From NCBI RefSeq assembly GCF_027158205.1, contig NZ_JAPVLU010000062.1, positions 1 through 41,216 of the forward strand: 41,216 nt of DNA, written 5' to 3'. Below the pieces are notes generated by a model. That model saw only the letters and a program-made list of their open reading frames with translations. It was not told the origin of the DNA and searched no databases. Positions 14,104 through 22,598 of the stretch are shown one piece after another (the first letter of the stretch is position 1; each line of letters opens with the position of its first letter). This DNA comes from Streptomyces sp. H39-S7 (GTDB lineage: Bacteria > Actinomycetota > Actinomycetes > Streptomycetales > Streptomycetaceae). The translations under genes and the position numbers were made by a program.

Positions 14104-16650
14104 CTACTTGCGCATGACCTCCGGCTCGTGGCGGCGCAGCAGCCGCGAGACCACGATGCCGCAGATGACACCGAGCACGACCAGCACGCCCATGTCGACG
14201 ATCCACTGGGTGGCGGTGTGCTCCCAGAGCTGGTCCGGGTTGGCCGCGTCCCATGGCATGAGGACGTTCAGCTGGGCGGTGGTGCCCAGGGCCGAGACGG
14301 CCCAGCGGGCCGGCATCAGCCAGGCGAACTGCTCCACGCCGATCGAGTCGTAGAGCTGGAAGAGCACCCCGGTGAAGACGACCTGGACGATCGCGAACAT
14401 CACCAGCAGCGGCATGGTCTTCTCGGCGGTCTTCACCAGGGCCGAGATGATCAGGCCGAACATCATCGAGGTGAAGCCGAGCGCGATGACGCCCAGCGTC
14501 ATCTCGATCGCCGGCGAGCTCTTGAAGATCACGCCTTCGACGGGCATGGCCCGCGGGGCGAACCCGATGCCGCAGATGATGACGCCCTGCAGGGCCGTGA
14601 TCAGACCCAGCACGATGACCTTGGACATCAGGTACGCGGAGCGGGACAGGCCGGTGGCCCGTTCCCGCTCGTAGATCACCCGTTCCTTGATCAGTTCTCG
14701 TACCGAGTTGGCGGCGCCCGAGAAGCAGGCGCCCACCGCCAGGATCAGCAGGATCGTGCCCGCGTCCTTGTTGACCAGGTGGGCCTTGAGCGGGCCCGGT
14801 CCCAGTCCGCTGTCGGCCGGGATGACGACGCTCACCACACCCAGCACCGCGGGCAGGATGAACATCAGCCCGATGAATCCGCGGTCGGAAGCGATCACCG
14901 ACAGGTAACGGCGCACCAGCGTCAGCAGCTGGGAACCCCAGCTCTGCGGCTTCGGCGGCCGGGTGGCCATCTGCGGGACGACCGCCGCGGCCTGCGGGGC
15001 GGAGTCCAGGTCGGCCGCGTACATCTGGTAGTGCGGCGAACCGTGCCAGCGACCGGACCAGTCGTAGTCGCGGTAGTTCTCGAACGCCGAGAAGACGTCG
15101 GCCCAGGTCTCGTAACCGAAGAAGTTGAGCGCTTCCTCCGGCGGGCCGAAGTAGGCGACCGAACCGCCCGGCGCCATCACCAGCAGCTTGTCGCACAACG
15201 CCAGCTCGGCCACCGAGTGGGTGACCACCAGGACGGTGCGGCCGTCGTCGGCGAGACCGCGCAGCAGCTTCATGACGTCGCGGTCCATCCCGGGGTCGAG
15301 GCCGGAGGTCGGCTCGTCCAGGAAGATCAGCGACGGCTTGGTGAGCAGCTCCAGCGCGACGGAGACACGCTTGCGCTGACCGCCCGAGAGGGAGGTGATG
15401 CGCTTGTCCGCGTGGATGTCGAGCTTGAGCTCCTGCAGGACCTCCTGGATCCGGTGGTTGCGCTCGTCGGTCGCGGTGTCACCGGGGAAGCGGAGCTTGG
15501 CCGCGTACCGCAGTGCTTTGCGGACGGTCAGCTCCTTGTGCAGGATGTCGTCCTGCGGGACCAGACCGATGCGCTGCCGCAGCTCGGCGAACTGCTTGTA
15601 CAGGTTCCGGTTGTCGTACAGCACCTCGCCCTGGTCGGCCGGGCGGTAGCCGGTCAGCGCACGCAGCAGCGTGGACTTGCCGGAACCGGAAGGGCCGATC
15701 ACACCGATCAGCGACTTCTCCGGGACTCCGAAGGAGACGTCCTTGAGGATCGTCTTCGTGGTGTTGCCCTGCGGGACCGTGACGGTCAGCCGCCGGGCCG
15801 AGAAGGAGACCTCGCCGGTGTCGACGAACTCCTCGAGCCGGTCGCCGGCCAGCCGGAAGGTGGAGTGCCCGACGCCGACGATGTCGTTCGGGCCCAGCAG
15901 GTGGCGCTGGATCGCCTGACCGTTGACGTAGGTGCCGTTGTGGCTGCCCAGGTCGACGATCTCGAAGCGGCCGTCCGGGTGCGCCTTGAACTCGGCGTGG
16001 AACCGGGAGACCTGGAGGTCGGAGACGACCAGGTCGTTCTCCAGCGCACGGCCGATCTTCGTGACCTGGTTGATCGAGAAGTGGTGCATCGTGGTCGGGC
16101 TGCGGTGCTGCTGCCCGCCCTGCGGCTGCTGCCCACCTTGCGGCTGCTGCGGCCAGCCCTGCTGCTGCGGCACCTGCGCCGCGGGGGGCTGGTTCCAGCC
16201 ACCCTGCTGCGGCGGGTGGGGCTGCTGCTGGGCCGGCGGCTGGTGCGGCTGCTGGAACGGCGGGGCCGGCCGTGCGACGGGTGCCGCGCGGCCCGCGGGT
16301 GCCTGGTGCGGCTGCGCCAGCGACGTCTCCGCACTGTAGAGATCGGCGCTGACCTGTTGACCGGCGCTGAAGTTGAGACGGGGGCCGTCGGTCGCGTTGC
16401 CGAGGTTCACGGCGGATCCCGGTCCGACCTCCATCTGGTGGATGCGCTGGCCCTGGACGTAGGTGCCGTTGGTGCTGCCGAGATCCTCGACGACCCAACT
16501 GCGCTCGCCCCGGCGGATGGTGGCGTGCCGCCAGGAGACCCTGGCGTCGTCGAACACCATGTCTCCCTGCGGATCCCGCCCGAGGCTGTACGACCTGGAT
16601 GGATCGAGCGTCCAGGTTTGACCGTTCAATTCGAGTACGAGTTCAGGCAC
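14104..16650 (-). CDS. Double-FHA ABC transporter (Rv1747-like)
   Basis: This 848-residue fused exporter starts with FHA domain 1 (about residues 3-80; SLGRDPQGDMVF, GSTNGTYV). A Pro/Gln/Gly-rich linker follows (about 115-190), then FHA domain 2 (about 190-275; KIGRALENDLVV, SRFHAEF, GSHNGTYVNG). The ABC ATPase has Walker A GPSGSGKST, signature LSGGQRKR and Walker B LIFLDEPTSGLD. An ABC2-type membrane domain with about six helices occupies the last about 270 residues. FHA domains bind phosphothreonine, and in Mycobacterium the homologue Rv1747 is controlled by the kinase PknF and linked to cell-envelope lipid export. The cargo here is unknown and no kinase gene adjoins it. I chose the GTG at 16650 because the protein family begins with PELVLELNG; the ribosome site is weak. 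Confidence 0.92.
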   Translation of the reverse strand: MPELVLELNGQTWTLDPSRSYSLGRDPQGDMVFDDARVSWRHATIRRGERSWVVEDLGSTNGTYVQGQRIHQMEVGPGSAVNLGNATDGPRLNFSAGQQVSADLYSAETSLAQPHQAPAGRAAPVARPAPPFQQPHQPPAQQQPHPPQQGGWNQPPAAQVPQQQGWPQQPQGGQQPQGGQQHRSPTTMHHFSINQVTKIGRALENDLVVSDLQVSRFHAEFKAHPDGRFEIVDLGSHNGTYVNGQAIQRHLLGPNDIVGVGHSTFRLAGDRLEEFVDTGEVSFSARRLTVTVPQGNTTKTILKDVSFGVPEKSLIGVIGPSGSGKSTLLRALTGYRPADQGEVLYDNRNLYKQFAELRQRIGLVPQDDILHKELTVRKALRYAAKLRFPGDTATDERNHRIQEVLQELKLDIHADKRITSLSGGQRKRVSVALELLTKPSLIFLDEPTSGLDPGMDRDVMKLLRGLADDGRTVLVVTHSVAELALCDKLLVMAPGGSVAYFGPPEEALNFFGYETWADVFSAFENYRDYDWSGRWHGSPHYQMYAADLDSAPQAAAVVPQMATRPPKPQSWGSQLLTLVRRYLSVIASDRGFIGLMFILPAVLGVVSVVIPADSGLGPGPLKAHLVNKDAGTILLILAVGACFSGAANSVRELIKERVIYERERATGLSRSAYLMSKVIVLGLITALQGVIICGIGFAPRAMPVEGVIFKSSPAIEMTLGVIALGFTSMMFGLIISALVKTAEKTMPLLVMFAIVQVVFTGVLFQLYDSIGVEQFAWLMPARWAVSALGTTAQLNVLMPWDAANPDQLWEHTATQWIVDMGVLVVLGVICGIVVSRLLRRHEPEVMRK

Positions 16651-16849
16651 CCCAAGCCCCAAAAGTTGTCCCCCGGTATTTCCCCATGCGGGGAGTCTAG
16701 GGATTGCGAACATCGGGAGGAACTATTTCAGGCCCGGCAGTCGAACCGGAACCCGCCCTCCGACAAGTACGCCCGCCGGCAGCGTTGACTGTGCTCAAAA
16801 GCCACCGGAGAGTAGTAACCGCCCAAGGACACGACCTCGGGGGGCCGGG
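16651..16849. promoter_or_regulatory. Divergent promoter region of the FHA-ABC and streptophobe genes
   Basis: This 199-base gap between divergently transcribed genes must hold both promoters. I could not place convincing -35/-10 pairs or a clear operator. A G-run (about 16840-16848) before the ATG at 16850 may be the ribosome site. Confidence 0.35.
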
Positions 16850-18595
16850 ATGACCGCTAGGACCACGCCCTGGCTGAGCGTACTGCTCTCCGCCGTCGCG
16901 GCTGTGAGTTGGGCGTTTCTGGCCATGACGGCCACCGCGGCGCTCGGGTTGCACTTACTCGGGGCGGACGCCGCCGGCTCGCTCGGACCGATGACGGCGG
17001 CGGTGGTCGCGATGGCCGCGGGCGGCCGGGTCAGCCCGTCGGGCGACGTCGCCATGTTCGGGATGGACGGCATGGAGACGCAGGGCGCCATCGGCGTCAT
17101 GCCCCTGGGCGTCGGCCTGGTGGGCGCGTTGCTGCTGGCGTGGGTCTTCCTGCGGTCGTTGCGCGGCGCAGCCGAGATGCAACGAAGGGTGGGGGTCGCG
17201 AGCGAGGAACGAGCGACCGGAACCCGCCCGCAGCGGAGTCGAGGCGGAGCGCGCACAACGGAGAGGCGCAAGGCCGGGACGGTCGTCCCCGTCGGCGAAC
17301 TCGCCGCCCGGGTGCTCTCGGTCGCGGCGCTCTTCCTGGCCCTGCTCGGCGGGCTGGCCTGGGCCGGCCAGGACACCATCGCCATCGACGGGGCCGCGCT
17401 CGGCTCCTCCCCGGGCGGCGGCCTGCTGGACGACCTGCCCGGCATCGGGGGCAGCGGGCTCACCGACGGGCTGGAGGGTCTGATCAAGGCCAAGACATCG
17501 GTGGGCTTCCATGTCGACACCGCCCCCACGCTGCTGCGCGGCCTGGTGTGGGTGCTGGCGGTGCTGCTGATCGCGCTGCTCGCCTCCCGCCGTACGCCGC
17601 TGCCGCCGGGCTGGCAGGCGGTGCACCGCGTGGTGCGGCCCGCCGTCTCGGCGCTGTGCGGGGTGCTGGTGCTCGCGGTGGCGGCGGGGTTCGCCGCCGC
17701 CGGGTACGCGGCGGTCACCGGCGACGAACCGGGCCGGATCATGGGCGCCGCGCTCCTGGGCGCGCCCAACGGGGTCTGGCTGGCGGTGCCACTGGGCCTG
17801 TTCGTCCAGTGGAAGGGCGTCGCGACCGGCGAACTCGCCAAGCTGCTGCCCCATCCCATCGACGGGCTGCTGAGCGAGGGCGTCAACGAGCCCGTCACGA
17901 TCGGCCGCCTCGCCGACCTGGACGGCCGGGTCTGGCTGCTGCCCGTCGCGGTGGCGCTGATGATGCTGACCGCCGGGGCGCTCACCGCGACCCGCACCCC
18001 CCTGGGGGCCGGGCCGCGCGCCGGCTGGGTGGGGCGCTGCGCGCTGCGGCTGGGGGCCGCGTCGGCCGTCGCGTTCCCGCTGCTGGTGTGGCTCACCGGT
18101 GTCTCGGTCAACGCGAACCTGTCGGTCTTCGGCTTCGACGCCGTCGGGGCCGGGATGGAGCTGCACGGCAGCATCCCGTGGGCGCTGCTGCTGGGCGCGC
18201 TCTGGGGCGCGGGAGCGGGCGGCGCGGGCGCGCTGCTAGCGCTGGCGACCGGCGCCGCGGGGCGGCAGGCGGCGCCCCTGGCGCTCGGCCGCGCCCCGGA
18301 AGGGGCGGCCGGCGACTCCGCGCGGACGTACCCGGCCCTCGCGTACGAGCCGGGGCCGTACCTTCCCAGCCCGGCGTACCGGCCGGACGAGGACGGGCCG
18401 AACCCGTACAAGCAGTCGGCGGGGGCCGGCGGGAACGCCGGGGGCGACTCGCCGCACGCGGCCCAGACGGTGGCCGGCGCTCCACTGCCCCCGCCGCTGC
18501 CGCGCCGCTCCCAGGGCCGGGGCGGTTCCGACAAGTGGCCCGACCCGCCGGGCGAGCCCCCGCCCCCGCCGGGAGCACCGCCCCGCCGACGTTAG
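16850..18595 (+). CDS. Streptophobe family multipass membrane protein
   Basis: This 581-residue, very hydrophobic protein has roughly nine to ten predicted transmembrane segments and a proline-rich cytosolic or surface tail (from about residue 480, ending PPPPPGAPP). I recognise it as the Streptomyces-restricted streptophobe family, whose function is unknown. Codon 36 is TTA (16955-16957), the rare leucine codon read by the bldA tRNA, so translation may depend on developmental stage. A strongly charged stretch at about residues 103-143 (many Arg/Glu/Thr) interrupts the hydrophobic pattern and is discussed under findings. The gene is divergent from the FHA-ABC exporter and followed by serB after 178 bases. 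Confidence 0.82.
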   Translation: MTARTTPWLSVLLSAVAAVSWAFLAMTATAALGLHLLGADAAGSLGPMTAAVVAMAAGGRVSPSGDVAMFGMDGMETQGAIGVMPLGVGLVGALLLAWVFLRSLRGAAEMQRRVGVASEERATGTRPQRSRGGARTTERRKAGTVVPVGELAARVLSVAALFLALLGGLAWAGQDTIAIDGAALGSSPGGGLLDDLPGIGGSGLTDGLEGLIKAKTSVGFHVDTAPTLLRGLVWVLAVLLIALLASRRTPLPPGWQAVHRVVRPAVSALCGVLVLAVAAGFAAAGYAAVTGDEPGRIMGAALLGAPNGVWLAVPLGLFVQWKGVATGELAKLLPHPIDGLLSEGVNEPVTIGRLADLDGRVWLLPVAVALMMLTAGALTATRTPLGAGPRAGWVGRCALRLGAASAVAFPLLVWLTGVSVNANLSVFGFDAVGAGMELHGSIPWALLLGALWGAGAGGAGALLALATGAAGRQAAPLALGRAPEGAAGDSARTYPALAYEPGPYLPSPAYRPDEDGPNPYKQSAGAGGNAGGDSPHAAQTVAGAPLPPPLPRRSQGRGGSDKWPDPPGEPPPPPGAPPRRR

Positions 18596-18758
18596 GTCGT
18601 GCTCCGGCGGCGACGGCGGTGGCAAGCGGTGGCAGCGGCGACGACGACGGCGGCGGCGGAAGGGCGTAGAGCCGGGCATTCCGGTTGATTGTCTCCCCGC
18701 AGGTCCGGACGGGTGTCCGCCACGCGGGACGGCTCGTCGTGTCCTTGAGGCCGCCGGA

Positions 18759-18764
18759 TACGGT
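18759..18764 (+). promoter_or_regulatory. Putative -10 box close to the serB start
   Basis: TACGGT is followed after nine bases by the serB ATG, with no ribosome site between, consistent with a leaderless or nearly leaderless mRNA. Confidence 0.35.
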
Positions 18765-18773
18765 GGTGTCACC

Positions 18774-20036
18774 ATGAACGACGCCACGCAGCCCCTCCCT
18801 GTCGCCGCCGTTCCCTCCGCGGACGCGCCCACCCTCCTCGTCAAGATCTTCGGCAAGGACCGCCCAGGCATCACCGCCGGGCTCTTCGACACCCTCGCCG
18901 CGTTCGGTGTGGACGTCGTGGACATCGAGCAGGTCGTCACCCGGGGCCGGATGGTGCTGTGCGCGCTGGTGACCGCGCCGACCGCCCCCGGCGCGGAGGG
19001 CGAGCTGCGCTCCACCGTGCACAGCTGGTCCGAGTCGATCAAGATGCAGGCGGAGATCATCTCCGGCATCGGCGACAACCGGCCGCGCGGTGAGGGACGT
19101 TCCCACGTGACGGTGCTGGGCAACCCGCTGACCGCCCGGTCGACAGCCGCCATAGCGGCTTGCATCACCGGCACCGGCGGCAACATCGACCGTATCTTCC
19201 GGCTCGCCAAGTACCCCGTCACCGCGGTCGAGTTCGCCGTCTCGGGCGCCGACCCGCTGGTGCTGCGCTCCGCGCTGGCGACGGAGGCCGCGGCGCGCGG
19301 GGTGGACGTGGCGGTGGTCCCGGCCGGGCTGCACCGCAGGGCGCAGCGGCTGGTGGTCATGGACGTCGACTCCACCGTCATCCAGGACGAGGTGATCGAG
19401 CTCTTCGCCGCGCACGCCGGGTGCGAGGCGGAGGTCGCGGAGGTCACCGCCGCGGCGATGCGCGGCGAGCTGGACTTCGAGCAGTCGCTGCACGCCCGGG
19501 TCGCGCTGCTGGCGGGGCTGGACGAGTCGGTGGCGGACAAGGTCCGCGCCGAGGTGCGGCTCACCAAGGGCGCCCGCACCCTGATCCGCACCCTCAAGCG
19601 GCTCGGCTACCAGGTGGGGATCGTCTCGGGCGGCTTCACCCAGGTCACCGATGATCTGAAGGAGCGGCTGGGGCTGGACTTCGCGGCCGCCAACACCCTG
19701 GAAGTGGTGGACGGGAAGTTCACCGGCCGGGTGACGGGGCCGATCGTGGACCGGGCCGGCAAGGCCCGGCTGCTGCGGAGTTTCGCCGAGCAGGCGGGGG
19801 TGCCGCTGAGCCAGACCGTCGCGATCGGTGACGGGGCGAACGACCTGGACATGCTGAACGCGGCGGGGCTGGGTGTCGCGTTCAACGCCAAGCCGGTCGT
19901 CCGGCAGGCCGCCGACACCGCGGTCAACGTGCCGTTCCTCGACACCGTCCTGTACCTGCTGGGCATCACGCGCGAAGAGGTCGAGGCGGCCGACGCGCTG
20001 GACGGCACCCCGACGGAGTCCGCCCCGGGCGAGTAG
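18774..20036 (+). CDS. serB: Phosphoserine phosphatase with N-terminal ACT region
   Basis: This 420-residue enzyme performs the last step of serine biosynthesis, removing phosphate from O-phosphoserine. The N-terminal about 180 residues hold an ACT domain (VKIFGKDRPGITAGLFDTLA) and a second ACT-like repeat (VTVLGNPLTARSTAAIAACI) that can bind amino acids for feedback. The C-terminal HAD domain has motif I DVDSTVIQDEV (Asp nucleophile), motif II SGGF and motif III GDGANDLDML. The layout matches the long actinobacterial SerB. The ATG at 18774 lacks a ribosome site; a TACGGT box nine bases upstream suggests a leaderless transcript. Confidence 0.95.
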   Translation: MNDATQPLPVAAVPSADAPTLLVKIFGKDRPGITAGLFDTLAAFGVDVVDIEQVVTRGRMVLCALVTAPTAPGAEGELRSTVHSWSESIKMQAEIISGIGDNRPRGEGRSHVTVLGNPLTARSTAAIAACITGTGGNIDRIFRLAKYPVTAVEFAVSGADPLVLRSALATEAAARGVDVAVVPAGLHRRAQRLVVMDVDSTVIQDEVIELFAAHAGCEAEVAEVTAAAMRGELDFEQSLHARVALLAGLDESVADKVRAEVRLTKGARTLIRTLKRLGYQVGIVSGGFTQVTDDLKERLGLDFAAANTLEVVDGKFTGRVTGPIVDRAGKARLLRSFAEQAGVPLSQTVAIGDGANDLDMLNAAGLGVAFNAKPVVRQAADTAVNVPFLDTVLYLLGITREEVEAADALDGTPTESAPGE

Positions 20037-20064
20037 GCCCCGGAAAGCGGGCGGCTCCGGGGGC
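20037..20064. terminator. Possible bidirectional terminator
   Basis: GCCCCGGA (20037-20044) pairs with TCCGGGGGC (20056-20064) with one bulged base. It lies between the convergent serB and SixA-type genes. Confidence 0.45.
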
Positions 20065-20080
20065 GGGCGCGGCCCCGGGC

Positions 20081-20602
20081 TCAGGCCTCGTGCGGCACCC
20101 AGTAGTCGGTGAGCCTGCCGACGCCGTGCTCGACGGATTTCCAGGAGCCGGAGAACGTGATCACGGCGAAGGCCGCGGTCGGGAAGCCGCCGCGGTTCAT
20201 CCGGGCGAGGGCGTCCGCCTCGGCGCTGCCCGCGAGGGCGTCGGAGAGGGCGTGCACGCCGGGGTTGTGGCCGACGACCAGCAGGGTGCCGATGTCCTCG
20301 GGGGTCTCGTTGAGCAGGGCCAGCAGATCGCCCAGGCTCGCTTCGTACAGCCGCTCCTCGTAGACGGTCCTGGGTCGCTCCGGCATCTCGTGCGCGGCGA
20401 GCTTCCAGGTCTCCCGGGTGCGGGCGGCGGTGGAGCACAGGACCAGGTCGGGGGCGACCCCCGCGTCGGCGAGGCGGCGGCCGGCCACTGAGGCGTCCGT
20501 GCGACCGCGTTCGGCCAGCGGCCGCTCGTGGTCGGCGACCGCGGGCCAGTCGGCCTTGGCGTGGCGGAGTAGGACGATCGTGCGGGGCGAGTCGACGCTC
20601 AT
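20081..20602 (-). CDS. SixA-type phosphohistidine phosphatase (histidine phosphatase family)
   Basis: This 173-residue branch-1 histidine phosphatase has the nucleophile motif LLRHAKADW at residues 11-19, where R-H-A/G is the phosphohistidine loop, LCSTAARTRETW with the second Arg, and VVGHNPGVHALSDAL containing the second catalytic His. The short size and the Lys after RHA point to the SixA group, which dephosphorylates histidine on phosphotransfer proteins; other small phosphoester substrates are possible. The ATG at 20602 gives the natural N-terminus MSVDSPRTIVLLRH, with GAGGGG very close upstream. Confidence 0.88.
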   Translation of the reverse strand: MSVDSPRTIVLLRHAKADWPAVADHERPLAERGRTDASVAGRRLADAGVAPDLVLCSTAARTRETWKLAAHEMPERPRTVYEERLYEASLGDLLALLNETPEDIGTLLVVGHNPGVHALSDALAGSAEADALARMNRGGFPTAAFAVITFSGSWKSVEHGVGRLTDYWVPHEA

Positions 20603-20681
20603 GCCCCTCAGCTTTCCAGAAAATCCGCGATCAGGCGCGGGGTAGCGGTTACGGCCCGTGCCCGGCCGCCGGTGCCGCCGG

Positions 20682-20924
20682 TCACAGGAGGCGCTGGGCG
20701 ATACCGGGCAGCGCGTCCGCGACACGGGCGATGACGTCGCCGGCGGACTCGGTCGCCCCGGCGTCGGTCCGGCCGGGTCCCGCGATCAGCATGAGCAGGG
20801 CGGCGAAGGCGAGCGCGGGGAGCGCGACGGCCCACCACGGCAGGCTCGTCTGCACCCCGCCGACCCCTCGGCGGACCGGGTGCCGCGAGGGCCGGGTGTG
20901 TGCCTGGATGGGCTGGGTGGACAC
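20682..20924 (-). CDS. Small single-pass membrane protein, function unknown
   Basis: From the GTG at 20924 this gene encodes 80 residues: a basic N-terminus (about 1-28; RPSRHPVRRG), one strong transmembrane segment (WWAVALPALAFAALLMLIAG, about 30-50) and a short helical tail (DVIARVADALPGIAQRLL). GAGGCGG lies a few bases upstream of this GTG. The frame is open to 21056, which would add a Gly/Pro-rich stretch that overlaps two inverted repeats and does not look coding. The positive-inside rule places the N-terminus in the cytoplasm. No family is recognised. It lies downstream of the SGM_5486-type gene on the same strand. Confidence 0.6.
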   Translation of the reverse strand: MSTQPIQAHTRPSRHPVRRGVGGVQTSLPWWAVALPALAFAALLMLIAGPGRTDAGATESAGDVIARVADALPGIAQRLL

Positions 20925-20957
20925 GGTGACCGCCTCGGGTAGTGCCGGGATGTTCTG

Positions 20958-20980
20958 ACCCTTCGAAACTACGGAAGGGT
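20958..20980. promoter_or_regulatory. Inverted repeat upstream of the small membrane protein gene
   Basis: ACCCTTC (20958-20964) and GAAGGGT (20974-20980) are perfect arms around nine bases, 34 bases before the GTG at 20924. It is a candidate operator or a hairpin in the 5' leader. Confidence 0.4.
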
Positions 20981-21039
20981 GCACGAAGATCCCATCGGGC
21001 GGGCCACCCACTTGACCCTGACCTGGCCCCCCTAGGGAT

Positions 21040-21057
21040 GGTGGGGTTGTCCCCACC
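21040..21057. terminator. Hairpin downstream of the SGM_5486-type gene
   Basis: GGTGGGG (21040-21046) and CCCCACC (21051-21057) form a perfect 7-bp stem with loop TTGT, next to the palindrome CCTAGG (21031-21036). It may terminate the exporter operon or act as an operator for the next small gene. Confidence 0.4.
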
Positions 21058-21101
21058 CTGGGCCTCAGGGGGCGGTGGTTGACCGGCGGGTCGGCGGCGG
21101 G

Positions 21102-21224
21102 TCAGCCGAACTTGGCCGCGACGGTCGCGATGACCGCGACGAAGGCCGGAACGGCCAGCATCAGACCGACGATGACCATCAGCCGCTTCTGGCTCTGCGG
21201 GGGGTTGGGCTCGAGTACGGGCAT
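21102..21224 (-). CDS. SGM_5486-type transporter-associated microprotein
   Basis: This 40-residue protein runs from the ATG at 21224 to the TGA at 21102. It has a short Pro-rich N-terminus (MPVLEPNPPQSQKR) and one transmembrane helix (LMVIVGLMLAVPAFVAVIAT), ending A-A-K-F-G. I recognise the pattern as the SGM_5486 family, named for its consistent place beside an MFS exporter. Here it lies 57 bases downstream of the CynX/NimT gene on the same strand. GGGAG stands directly before the ATG. A role as a small regulatory subunit of the transporter is plausible but inferred from gene order only. Confidence 0.83.
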   Translation of the reverse strand: MPVLEPNPPQSQKRLMVIVGLMLAVPAFVAVIATVAAKFG

Positions 21225-21281
21225 GCTCCCAGTCTCGCACCGGCGCCGCGGAGGACGTCGGCGGGGTCTCTCGCGGTGCCG

Positions 21282-22595
21282 TCACAGTTCGTCCTCGATG
21301 TACCGGTTGCGTCCGGCCAGCACGCCGACGACGATCTGCGGCAGCATGAGCGCGGCCATCAGGGCGATGGGCAGGTCCCAGCCGCCGCTGTGCTGGTAGA
21401 GGGCGCCGACCAGGATCGGTCCCGGGATCGAGATCAGATAGCCGGTGCTCTGCGCGAAGGCGGACAGCCGGACCACTCCGGCGCCGGTGCGCGAGCGCAT
21501 CCCGACCATCGTCAGGGCCAGCGGGAAGGCGCAGTTGGCGATGCCGAGCAGCAGGGCCCACACCCAGGGGGCGCCGGCCGGGGCCAGCCACAGGCCGGTG
21601 TATCCGGCGAGGCCGAAGAGCGCGAGGACGACGACGAGCGGGCCCTGGTGCCGCATCCGGCCGGCGAGCGAGGGCAGCGCGAAGGAGAGCGGGACGCCCA
21701 TCACCATCGTCACGGCCAGCAGCGCGCCCGCGGTGCCGGCGGAGAGCCCGGCGTCGCGGAAGATCTGCGGCATCCAGCCCATCGTGACGTAGGCGGCGGT
21801 GGCCTGCAGACCGAAGAAGCAGGCCAGCGCCCAGGCCGTGGGGCTGCGGACGATCCGTCCGCCGTCCCCCGCCGTCACGGCGGTCGCGCCCGGGGCCCTG
21901 GGGGCGGTCCGCCCCGCCGCGCTGCGGTCCCGGATCAGGCCGAGCCACGGCACGATCGCGACGACAGCGAGCGCCGCCCAGACGCCCAGGCCGAGCCGCC
22001 AGCCGTGACCCATGGCGGAGGTCAGCGGCACGGTCGCCGCGGCGGCGGCCGCGGTGCCCAGCGAGAGCGCCATCGAGTAGAGCCCGGTCATCGCGCCGAC
22101 CCGGTCGGGGAAGTACCGCTTGACGATCACCGGCATCAGGATGTTGCCGACGGCTATGCCGGCCAGCGCGACGGCGCTGGCGGCGAGGAAGAGCACGGTG
22201 CCGTTCGCGAACGGGCGCAGCAGGAGTCCGGTGGCGATGGCCGCCATGCCCGCGCACACCACGGCGCCCGCGCCGAAGCGGCGGGCGAGGCGCGGGGCGG
22301 CGATCCCGAACAGCGCGAAGCACAGGGCGGGGACGGAGGTGAGGAGCCCGGCCACGGCGCCGCTCATGCCGAGGCCGGCCCGGACCTCCTTCATCAGCGG
22401 CCCGAGGCTGGTGACGGCGGGACGGAGGTTGAGCGCGGCGAGGATCAGTCCGGCGAGCACGAGGCGCCGCGTCCAGACGGACAACGGCGCCGTTTCCCGC
22501 CCGGCGGACGGGGCGGGGGCCTGCTCCGGGTCCGCCGGGCCCGCCGAAATCACAGTCCTGTCGCGGTCGAGGGTGAGGGGTTCGTCATCGCGCAT
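21282..22595 (-). CDS. CynX/NimT family MFS transporter
   Basis: This 437-residue major facilitator protein has about 12 transmembrane segments. The opening RLVLAGLILAALNLRPAVTS is the hallmark N-terminal helix of the CynX/NimT group, and ALFGIAAPRLARRFGAGA is the loop 2-3 equivalent. The group includes cyanate and 2-nitroimidazole exporters; the substrate here is unknown. The ATG at 22595 is only 22 bases from the ATG of the divergent GntR gene. A TATGAT box six bases upstream suggests a leaderless mRNA. A longer open frame to 22835 runs across the regulator gene and is not real. It is followed by the 40-residue microprotein. Confidence 0.92.
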   Translation of the reverse strand: MRDDEPLTLDRDRTVISAGPADPEQAPAPSAGRETAPLSVWTRRLVLAGLILAALNLRPAVTSLGPLMKEVRAGLGMSGAVAGLLTSVPALCFALFGIAAPRLARRFGAGAVVCAGMAAIATGLLLRPFANGTVLFLAASAVALAGIAVGNILMPVIVKRYFPDRVGAMTGLYSMALSLGTAAAAAATVPLTSAMGHGWRLGLGVWAALAVVAIVPWLGLIRDRSAAGRTAPRAPGATAVTAGDGGRIVRSPTAWALACFFGLQATAAYVTMGWMPQIFRDAGLSAGTAGALLAVTMVMGVPLSFALPSLAGRMRHQGPLVVVLALFGLAGYTGLWLAPAGAPWVWALLLGIANCAFPLALTMVGMRSRTGAGVVRLSAFAQSTGYLISIPGPILVGALYQHSGGWDLPIALMAALMLPQIVVGVLAGRNRYIEDEL

Positions 22596-22598
22596 GCA

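Noticed and set aside
14128..16788. An 886-codon frame opposite the FHA-ABC gene
   Set aside because: Its composition is that of an antisense frame, rich in Arg, Asp, Gly and Val without domains, while the opposite strand encodes a full exporter with all motifs.
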